From an uncultured Rhizobiaceae group bacterium (GTDB taxonomy: Bacteria > Pseudomonadota > Alphaproteobacteria > Rhizobiales > Rhizobiaceae), in the NCBI GenBank assembly GCA_938009335.1, contig CALLHT010000206.1, positions 1 to 6,794 on the forward strand: a stretch of DNA of 6,794 bases. Direction: 5' to 3'. Positions 1 through 5,685 of the stretch are shown one piece after another (the first letter of the stretch is position 1; every line of letters starts with the position of its first letter). The notes under the pieces were generated by a model. The model was not told where the DNA came from. It searched no databases and worked only from the letters and a program-made list of their open reading frames with translations. The translations under genes were made by a program, and so were the position numbers.

Positions 1-567
1 GGGTCAAATTGGGTTCATGCTAGTGGTCTTGGCGTTGAAGGAATTCGTCAACATAGCAAGCGGCTATCGGAAAAATATGAAACCTCGTTTCATATGGCAG
101 GCTATGCCATGGTGGAAGCTCTGCGGGAATTGAACGTGGAGAAAGTGGCACTAAACGCTGCCTATCATTGGCCTGAATGGTGGCAGGGTACCGTTGGCTT
201 CTTAAAAGAAGCTGGCTTTGATGTTATCTGGGCAGGCAACTTCTATGATCAGGGTTGGTTTGAGAGCCAGGAAGCGATTAATGAGCAGCGCTGGGTTTTT
301 GAAGGTGACCTGGCAGAAAAGAGTTTTGCTTATGTGGCAGAGCAAGCCCCCAATGCCGATGCGTATCTGATCAATGGTATGTGTAATTTCCGTTCTGGCC
401 CCGGTGGTGTGCCAGAACGTCCACTCCATTTGACGAAGCACCTTGAAACGGTTTTGGGAAAACCGGTTATCGGGCATGATACCGCGCTTTATTGGAGATT
501 GTTTAAATCGCTCCAAGTCACACCAGAAGGTGCACATGGAAGGTTATTGGAGAGTTTAAATGCATAA
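1..567 (+). CDS. Asp/Glu racemase-superfamily protein (maleate isomerase / arylmalonate decarboxylase-like), 5'-truncated
   Basis: The frame is open from base 1 to the TAA at 565-567, giving 188 residues; the true start lies before the window. Members are usually about 240-260 aa, so roughly the first 55-70 residues are missing. The two-lobe racemase fold is suggested by 'EALRELNVEKVAL' followed by a long helix and 'LKEAGFDVIWAG', then 'PNADAYLINGMCNFR' and 'VLGKPVIGHDTALYWRLFKSL', which match the maleate-isomerase pattern (AL-LGV, second-Cys loop, G-PV-, A-W-LR-LG). The family isomerises, racemises or decarboxylates small di-acids in the cytoplasm, using one or two cysteines. Here the segment where the first Cys is expected reads WVHASG (codons 10-27), with His instead of Cys by my alignment, and the second-Cys loop carries a Cys at 382-384. 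The substrate cannot be read from the sequence. It overlaps the next gene by 8 bases. The family call is fairly secure; the activity is open. Confidence 0.72.
   Translation, partial: GSNWVHASGLGVEGIRQHSKRLSEKYETSFHMAGYAMVEALRELNVEKVALNAAYHWPEWWQGTVGFLKEAGFDVIWAGNFYDQGWFESQEAINEQRWVFEGDLAEKSFAYVAEQAPNADAYLINGMCNFRSGPGGVPERPLHLTKHLETVLGKPVIGHDTALYWRLFKSLQVTPEGAHGRLLESLNA
549..552 (+). promoter_or_regulatory. Shine-Dalgarno site for the sulfotransferase gene
   Basis: GGAG lies seven bases before the ATG at 560, inside the last codons of the preceding gene. It supports that ATG as the start and shows that the second gene is translated from within the first gene's 3' end. Confidence 0.6.
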
Positions 568-1300
568 AATCGTGGCGCTTTGGGCGATCCCCAGATCAAC
601 GTCTACTGCGTTCGAGTGGATGATGCGGCAGCGCGGAGACATGGATTGTCTGCACGAACCCTTTGGCGAAGCCTGGTATCAGGGAGAAGCCCCCTATTGG
701 CCCCGTTTTAAAGAGGGCGAGAAAACGACGCCGGGTCTGACCATTGAAAGTGTGTGGGAAGACATTCAGATACGGGCAGAAAAAGGCCCGGTCTTTTTGA
801 AGGACTTTCCGCACTACATCAATCATATGTGGACGCCGGAGTTTCTTGCACATTTCTCGCACGCCTTCCTAATTCGTGATCCGGCAAAAACCATTACTTC
901 GATGTATGACAAATGGCCGGATTTTGACGAAGCCGAAGTAGGCTTTCCCGAGCAAAGGGCCTTGTTCGACTTACTTTGGGCATTGAACGGCACTGTTCCT
1001 GCGGTCATTGATAGTGATGATCTGCTTGAAGCGCCGGAAGAAATGACAGAAGCCTTTTGCGAGGCTGTTGGTATTCCTTTCCTGAAAGAAGCCCTCACAT
1101 GGGAGGCGGGGGGCGATCCTTCCGCGCACAGTTGGTGGGATGGTGGATCATTCCATGCAAATCTTGCAAAATCGACCGGACTGGTTCGCCAGACCAGAAA
1201 ATATGTCGATCTTGAAGATGCACCGTTTCGGGTTCAGCGTGTTCACAAACGCATGAAACCGCATTATGAGCATCTCTACCAACACCGGATTAAAGCATGA
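560..1300 (+). CDS. Sulfotransferase family protein
   Basis: A 246-aa soluble protein with no signal peptide. 'AIPRSTSTAF' (residues 9-18) is the 5'-phosphosulfate-binding loop of the PAPS sulfotransferase fold. 'HEPF' (32-35) follows, then 'FLKDFPHY' (79-86), and 'FLIRDPAKTITSMY' (103-116), the 3'-phosphate-binding Arg/Ser motif (R106, S114). Family members move a sulfuryl group from PAPS to a hydroxyl or amine of a small molecule or polymer. The acceptor cannot be deduced, and some bacterial members with this sequence type have no proven activity. The ATG overlaps the end of the upstream gene by 8 bases with a good ribosome site, and its stop overlaps the aldehyde dehydrogenase start as ATGA, so translation is probably coupled. 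A sulfotransferase between two small-molecule metabolism enzymes is an unusual setting. Confidence 0.85.
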   Translation: MHKIVALWAIPRSTSTAFEWMMRQRGDMDCLHEPFGEAWYQGEAPYWPRFKEGEKTTPGLTIESVWEDIQIRAEKGPVFLKDFPHYINHMWTPEFLAHFSHAFLIRDPAKTITSMYDKWPDFDEAEVGFPEQRALFDLLWALNGTVPAVIDSDDLLEAPEEMTEAFCEAVGIPFLKEALTWEAGGDPSAHSWWDGGSFHANLAKSTGLVRQTRKYVDLEDAPFRVQRVHKRMKPHYEHLYQHRIKA

Positions 1301-2745
1301 TCAAAGACTACTGGCAGAATTATATCGACGGTAATTGGGTAGACGGTGGCGCAGGGCGCATAAGTGTTGTTAATCCGGGTACAGGCGAAAAACTTTCAGA
1401 ACATGCGCTTGCTAATGCTGCAGATGTGGATCGGGCTGTTCAAGCTGCAAAACGCGTCCACCTGTCTGGCGTCTTATCTGACCTGCGGCCTGTTGAACGC
1501 GGGCGCATGGTCACTGCAATTGGGCGATATTTGCTTGAGCATATCGATGACATCGCGCCGGTTCTCACACTCGAACAGGGAAAGCCCCTTTGGGAATCGC
1601 GTATCGAGATTGAAGGTGCAGCGCGGTATTTCGAATATTACGGTAATCAGGCAGAAACCGTCGAAGGCAGGTCTATTCCACTAGGTGCAGGATATTTCGA
1701 CTTCACAACCTATGAACCTTTTGGCGTTTCAGCTCAAATCATACCTTGGAATTATCCCGTTGAGATGACGGCACGTTCGCTTTCTGCTGCTCTTGCAACA
1801 GGCAATGCGACTGTAATCAAAACGCCTGAGATGACACCCCTCACCAATGCTTGGTTTGCCCATGCAGCAGAGGCGGTAGGATTGCCGAGCGGTGCCGTGA
1901 ACATAATCTGTGGGCTCGGAGCTGAAGCTGGCGCGGCTCTTTCGGCCCATCCTGATGTAAACCAGATTGTCTTTACCGGCTCTGTTGCCACAGGCGTAGC
2001 AATTGCTTCTGCTGCGGCGAAGAACGTTGTTCCATGTGTGCTGGAACTTGGCGGAAAGTCCGCAGCCATTGTGCATGATGATGCAGATCTTGATGCGTTC
2101 GAGAATGATGTACGCTGGGGTATCTATTTTAATGCAGGGCAAGTGTGCTCTGCGATGTCACGCGTGATCGTGAATGAAAACATTCATGATGAATTGGTTG
2201 ATCGGGTTGCCAATATTGCAAAGGGATTGAAGGTTGGGCCGGGAATCGACTTGCCAGAATTTGGTGCAAACATGGGAGCCATAGTTTCCGAGGCACAACG
2301 CGACCGTGCCGCTGATATGGTAAGTGACGCAGTTTCCGAGGGTGCCGAAGTTGTAACCGGTGGCCGTAAAATGAATGCACCGGGAGCATTTCTTGAACCA
2401 ACAGTTCTGAGAAATGTCACCCCTGATATGACAATCGCAAACGAAGAGGTGTTTGGCCCTGTTTTGTCTGTATTGAAGTTCAGCACCGACGAAGAAGCAA
2501 TCGAAATTGCGAACGGAACCCCATACGGACTCGTGGGCGGTGTGTTCACTAAAGACATAAATCGTGCGACCAAAGCCGCGCAGAAAATCCGCGCTGGACA
2601 GGTGTTTGTAAACGAGTGGTATGCTGGCGGTGTTGAAACACCGTTCGGCGGTTACGGAAAATCTGGCTATGGTCGTGAGAAGGGCCGCGAGGCACTTTGG
2701 AACTATGTGCAGACAAAGAACGTTGCGATTAAGCTGAGTGGGTAA
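1297..2745 (+). CDS. NAD(P)-dependent aldehyde dehydrogenase
   Basis: A 482-aa protein, full length for the ALDH superfamily, that oxidises an aldehyde to its acid in the cytoplasm. Visible motifs in order: 'IIPWNYP' with oxyanion Asn152; 'IKTPE' with Lys175 and Glu178, the glutamate position that usually favours NAD+ over NADP+; 'FTGSVATG' (226-233); general base Glu250 in 'LELGGKS'; catalytic Cys284 in 'FNAGQVCSA'; 'EEVFGPV' (383-389); and the C-terminal 'ETPFGGYGKSGYGREKG' (447-463). All catalytic residues are present. It resembles the betaine-aldehyde / succinate-semialdehyde branch, but motifs alone do not fix the substrate. The 'KTPE' form differs slightly from the commoner KPSE/KPAE. 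The start is the ATG of an ATGA overlap with the sulfotransferase; only a weak GGAT precedes it (1287-1290), fitting translational coupling. It is the last gene of the + strand unit. Confidence 0.93.
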   Translation: MIKDYWQNYIDGNWVDGGAGRISVVNPGTGEKLSEHALANAADVDRAVQAAKRVHLSGVLSDLRPVERGRMVTAIGRYLLEHIDDIAPVLTLEQGKPLWESRIEIEGAARYFEYYGNQAETVEGRSIPLGAGYFDFTTYEPFGVSAQIIPWNYPVEMTARSLSAALATGNATVIKTPEMTPLTNAWFAHAAEAVGLPSGAVNIICGLGAEAGAALSAHPDVNQIVFTGSVATGVAIASAAAKNVVPCVLELGGKSAAIVHDDADLDAFENDVRWGIYFNAGQVCSAMSRVIVNENIHDELVDRVANIAKGLKVGPGIDLPEFGANMGAIVSEAQRDRAADMVSDAVSEGAEVVTGGRKMNAPGAFLEPTVLRNVTPDMTIANEEVFGPVLSVLKFSTDEEAIEIANGTPYGLVGGVFTKDINRATKAAQKIRAGQVFVNEWYAGGVETPFGGYGKSGYGREKGREALWNYVQTKNVAIKLSG

Positions 2746-2859
2746 TTTTCAGAAACTTTGAGCAAGGCCAGTTCCGATCGCTTGTTCCTTTGCTCCTCAA
2801 CTCTTTAGTTTGTCGTCTCGATTTAGCGTGCTTTTCCAGGCAACTGAGTGTTTTGCGCG
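2746..2859. other. Convergent intergenic spacer
   Basis: These 114 bases separate the stop of the aldehyde dehydrogenase (+) from the stop of the molybdopterin oxidoreductase (-). No gene is supported here. Small + strand frames that start in the spacer run into the antisense of the oxidoreductase and have no family resemblance. The only structure seen is the hairpin at 2760-2795. Confidence 0.6.
2760..2795. terminator. Possible weak bidirectional terminator hairpin
   Basis: GAGCAA (2760-2765) pairs with TTGCTC (2790-2795), and GG (2766-2767) pairs with CC (2787-2788) across a one-base bulge. The loop is 19 bases. It lies 15 bases after the aldehyde dehydrogenase stop in a convergent spacer, where a terminator is expected. 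Neither strand has a proper run of T after the stem, so this is weak evidence for intrinsic termination. Confidence 0.28.
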
Positions 2860-5169
2860 TCAAAAGTGGATTGGAGGCTCGAATGCTTTTACGGGTGGAA
2901 GCTCGCCTTGGAATTTTTCTATTTTTACCAATGCGCTTTGTGCTGCCGGCCCTTGCGAAAGGCGCGACGTTCTAAAGTCGTGGGTCAAGACGTTCGGATT
3001 GCCATGAACATCGCGATGAGAAGGATTGCTTAAATCAGGATCATACCAGGCACCCGTCCAAAGGAATACAACACCCGGTTTGACGTCCTTTGTCACATGT
3101 GCGCCTGCCAAGCATTCTCCACGATCATTGAAAAGGCGGACTATATCCCCGGAGGTGATGCCAAACCTCTCAGCATCCACTGGATTAATCAGCACAGGCT
3201 CTCTGCCTTTGATCTTCTTTTCCTGACTGAACTTCCCTTCATCATATTGGCTGTGTAGGCGTGTTTCCGGCTGTCCGGAAATCAGATGTAGTTGGTCTCC
3301 AGTCGAAGCGTTGCCGAGCCATTCGCGAGGCTCGAGCCAGGTTGCATGACCCGGGCAATCTTCATAGTCGAAGCTTGCAATGGTTTTAGAAAAAATCTCA
3401 ATTTTACCGCTTGGGGTTGGGAGAGGATTTTGACCTGGATCTTCGCGGAACTCACTTAGGAAAACGCGCTCTGGTGCAGGGTCGTCAAAGGTGATCATGT
3501 CCCCATCCAGAAATTCATCAAAGGTTTTGGGTAGATCGTATCCGTGATCTTGAGCTGTTGATTTCAGCTCCCCCCACATATCATTAAGCCACTCGTCAGA
3601 GGTTTTATCTTCCGAGAACGAAATGCCTAGCCCAACACGTTTCTCCAATTCCGCATAGATATCATATTCGGTTTTAGCATCCGCAACCGGGTCAACAGCG
3701 CGCGGCATGGGAATGATGACATTATCCTGTGTTCCAGCGCCAAAGTCATTGCGTTCCATGGCTGACGCCACTGGCAAAACAATATCAGCATGGCGTGCTG
3801 TTACAGTCCAATTGATCTCATTGACGATGATGGTTTCAGGAATTTGAAACGCTTTCCTCAATTGGTTTAAATCCTGATGATGATGGAATGGATTTCCACC
3901 GGCCCACCACACCAACTTGCTGTCGGGGTAAATCCGATTTTCGCCATTGTACTGATAGGGTTTTAAAGGATTGAGTAGCATCTCCGTGATGCAGGCAACC
4001 GGTATGAAGTCCTTTACCGGGTTTTGACTCTTTGGAAATGCGGGCCATGGAAACGGGCGATCAGCCGTTCCGATGCTTGAGTCGGCCGCATATGCGATTC
4101 CGTATCCGCCGGCCGGCAACCCAATTTGGCCCAACATTGCCGCCAGAGTTACGGTCATCCATAATACTTGCTCACCGAAGTCAGCTCGCTGTAATCCTGC
4201 TGCAGTGCAAAGAAGCGTGCGTTTTGACGCCATTTCTCGTGCGAGATTTTTAATTCTGTCTTCTGGAATATCTGAAAGAACAGATGCCCAAGCGGCTGTT
4301 TTGGGCTGCCCATCTGTTTCGCCTGTCAGGTAGGCTTTGAACGAATAAAAGCCCACTGTGTAATGGTCGAGGAACGCCTGATCGTGCAAGTCTTCCGCCA
4401 ATAATGTATGTGCAATGCCCAACATGATGGCTGTGTCCGAACCTGGTTTAGGGGCAAGCCATTCTGCCTCTAATTCCTCTGCCATGTCAGTTCGTAGAGG
4501 GCTGAAATAGACAAATGATACGCCTGCTTCCTTACATGCCAACAGGTCGGGCTTGAGGCTATGGCGCGCGGTTCCTCCGCCGGAGACCTGTGCGTTTCTG
4601 ATCGGCAACCCGCCAAATGCAACAACGAGTTCACCGTTCTTGGCAACCGTCTTAAACCGTGTTGCATCTTTTACATGGTGACGAAAGTTACCGACGATAT
4701 GCGGCATTAAGACAAGGGCTGCCTGATAACTGTAGTTACCCCAAGAATAGGTAAAGCCTCCGAAAGCGCTTAAAAAGCGCTTTAGTTGACTTTGTGCGTG
4801 ATGAAATCTGCCAGCACTTGCCCAGCCATAAGACCCTGCATATATCGCTTGGTTTCCATAGGTCTCCCTGACCCGAAGCAATTCTTTGGCGACGAGATCA
4901 AGCGCGGTATCCCAGCTCACTTCTACAAATGGTTCTTCTCCGCGTGTTCCATTCGGATTTCCATAACCGTTTTCAAGAAAACTCTTCCTGACAGCGGGGC
5001 GTCTAACCCGTGACTTACCGTAGATCCCTTGCGGAATGTTCTGGTTGATGAAAGACGGATTTGGATCTTCCGGGTGAGGCCCAACGTTTACAAGTTCTCC
5101 GTCAATCGTTTCGGCAATGCCAGAGCCCCAGTGATGAGATATTGGCGTTTTGCGTGTTTTGTGATCCAT
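2860..5169 (-). CDS. bisC: Molybdopterin-dependent S-/N-oxide reductase, cytosolic BisC/DMSO reductase type
   Basis: A 769-aa protein (774 from the alternative ATG at 5184), the normal length for biotin sulfoxide reductase. It lacks the CxxC Fe-S motif at the N-terminus, as expected for the BisC/TorA/DorA branch of the DMSO reductase family. Numbered from 5169, 'SYGW' gives Tyr114 and Trp116, and 'GNYS' gives Ser147, the probable Mo ligand; the 33-residue Tyr-Ser spacing equals that of Rhodobacter DMSO reductase. Later family blocks include 'WWAGGNPFHHHQDLNQLR', 'VNEINWTVTARHADIVLPVA' and, near the C-terminus, 'HGNPNVLTHDFRTSRL' with 'SQGPAAQSALV' of the cofactor-binding domain. No Tat motif or hydrophobic N-terminus is seen, so it should stay in the cytoplasm and reduce free sulfoxides such as methionine or biotin sulfoxide with a bis-MGD cofactor. 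I chose the ATG at 5169 because GAAGG sits eight bases upstream; the ATG at 5184 has no ribosome site. It follows a rhodanese gene closely. The family is near certain; the substrate is inferred. Confidence 0.92.
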   Translation of the reverse strand: MDHKTRKTPISHHWGSGIAETIDGELVNVGPHPEDPNPSFINQNIPQGIYGKSRVRRPAVRKSFLENGYGNPNGTRGEEPFVEVSWDTALDLVAKELLRVRETYGNQAIYAGSYGWASAGRFHHAQSQLKRFLSAFGGFTYSWGNYSYQAALVLMPHIVGNFRHHVKDATRFKTVAKNGELVVAFGGLPIRNAQVSGGGTARHSLKPDLLACKEAGVSFVYFSPLRTDMAEELEAEWLAPKPGSDTAIMLGIAHTLLAEDLHDQAFLDHYTVGFYSFKAYLTGETDGQPKTAAWASVLSDIPEDRIKNLAREMASKRTLLCTAAGLQRADFGEQVLWMTVTLAAMLGQIGLPAGGYGIAYAADSSIGTADRPFPWPAFPKSQNPVKDFIPVACITEMLLNPLKPYQYNGENRIYPDSKLVWWAGGNPFHHHQDLNQLRKAFQIPETIIVNEINWTVTARHADIVLPVASAMERNDFGAGTQDNVIIPMPRAVDPVADAKTEYDIYAELEKRVGLGISFSEDKTSDEWLNDMWGELKSTAQDHGYDLPKTFDEFLDGDMITFDDPAPERVFLSEFREDPGQNPLPTPSGKIEIFSKTIASFDYEDCPGHATWLEPREWLGNASTGDQLHLISGQPETRLHSQYDEGKFSQEKKIKGREPVLINPVDAERFGITSGDIVRLFNDRGECLAGAHVTKDVKPGVVFLWTGAWYDPDLSNPSHRDVHGNPNVLTHDFRTSRLSQGPAAQSALVKIEKFQGELPPVKAFEPPIHF

Positions 5170-5177
5170 AGAAGGGG

Positions 5178-5182
5178 CCTTC
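5178..5182 (-). promoter_or_regulatory. Shine-Dalgarno site favouring the internal BisC start
   Basis: On the minus strand GAAGG ends eight bases before the ATG at 5169. It overlaps the first codons of the longer reading from 5184, whose own upstream bases contain no purine-rich ribosome site. This is why the shorter start is preferred. Confidence 0.45.
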
Positions 5183-5196
5183 ATTAAATGGTCAGA

Positions 5197-5598
5197 TCAG
5201 CTTTTCTTTTCCGGAAATTCGATTGGACCATCTTGTTTTTCCCAAGAGCTTAACCCTTCTCGAAGGTGAGCCGCCTCAAACCCCATATCTTGTAGGGTCG
5301 CAACGGTTAGGGCCGAACGCCATCCGGAGGCACAATGAAAGACGAACTTTTTGTCTTCAGCGAATACGTCTTTGAAATACGGGCTGTCCGGATCTACCCA
5401 AAACTCCACCATGCCGCGCGGGGCGTGAACGCTGCCAGGTATGAAACCACTTCTTTGGCGTTCGCGAATGTCTCTTATATCCACGATTACAACATTGGGG
5501 TCGTTGACCATATTGATCAGATCAGCGGTTTCGATTTCTTCTATGCGCGCTTTGGCTTCAGCGACCATTTCCGCAGAGGATTTTGTGAGGTTTTTCAT
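5197..5598 (-). CDS. Single-domain rhodanese-like sulfurtransferase
   Basis: A 133-aa cytoplasmic protein with one rhodanese domain after a short helical N-terminus. 'VVIVDIRDIRERQRSGFIPGSVHAP' (37-60) is the conserved first half (CH2A-like D-R-E-G-IPG-H). The active loop 'CASGWRSAL' (89-97) carries catalytic Cys89, which forms a persulfide, followed by 'LQDMGF' and 'LREGLSSWEK'. The insert 'RGMVEFWVDPDSPYF' between the halves is characteristic of a bacterial subfamily I recognise from alphaproteobacteria. All catalytic parts are intact, so it should be active in sulfur transfer from thiosulfate or a protein persulfide; the natural donor and acceptor are unknown. AGGG five bases before the ATG supports the start. 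Its stop lies 12 bases before the first possible BisC ATG and 27 before the preferred one, so the two genes are almost surely cotranscribed. It may serve molybdenum-cofactor or sulfur-compound metabolism, which is inference. Confidence 0.9.
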   Translation of the reverse strand: MKNLTKSSAEMVAEAKARIEEIETADLINMVNDPNVVIVDIRDIRERQRSGFIPGSVHAPRGMVEFWVDPDSPYFKDVFAEDKKFVFHCASGWRSALTVATLQDMGFEAAHLREGLSSWEKQDGPIEFPEKKS

Positions 5599-5603
5599 TG
5601 TTG

Positions 5604-5607
5604 CCCT
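5604..5607 (-). promoter_or_regulatory. Shine-Dalgarno site of the rhodanese gene
   Basis: On the minus strand AGGG lies five bases ahead of the ATG at 5598, a normal spacing that fixes the rhodanese start. Confidence 0.5.
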
Positions 5608-5651
5608 TTGGATTTATGCATGCTGAAGGCTGACACAGAAGACTGTTTGCG

Positions 5652-5663
5652 GCAAGCGCTTGC
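5652..5663. promoter_or_regulatory. Palindrome GCAAGCGCTTGC, possible LacI-family-like operator
   Basis: A perfect 12-base palindrome in the 87-base gap between the PcaB-like gene and the rhodanese gene, about 54 bases before the rhodanese ATG. Its AAGCGCTT core resembles the symmetric CG-centred operators used by LacI-family repressors. No regulator gene of that family is in the window, and no convincing -35/-10 pair was found beside it, so the role is speculative. Confidence 0.3.
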
Positions 5664-5685
5664 AACCATTTTCTCTGACGCGTGT

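Noticed and set aside
94..567. ATG at 94 as the true start of the first gene
   Set aside because: The frame is open to base 1, and the residues before it still fit the family, so the gene begins before the window.
1729..2142. A 137-codon open frame on the minus strand within the aldehyde dehydrogenase
   Set aside because: It is antisense to a gene with all ALDH motifs, its composition is Cys/Arg/Ser-rich, and it has no recognisable domain.
2790..3033. Three short overlapping plus-strand frames starting in or near the convergent spacer
   Set aside because: They run into the antisense of the conserved BisC C-terminus, overlap each other in different frames, and lack plausible ribosome sites.
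4108..4117. GCCGGCCGGC palindrome in bisC
   Set aside because: It is a ten-base GC-rich palindrome within codons for a Pro-Ala-Gly-Gly stretch, explained by coding content.
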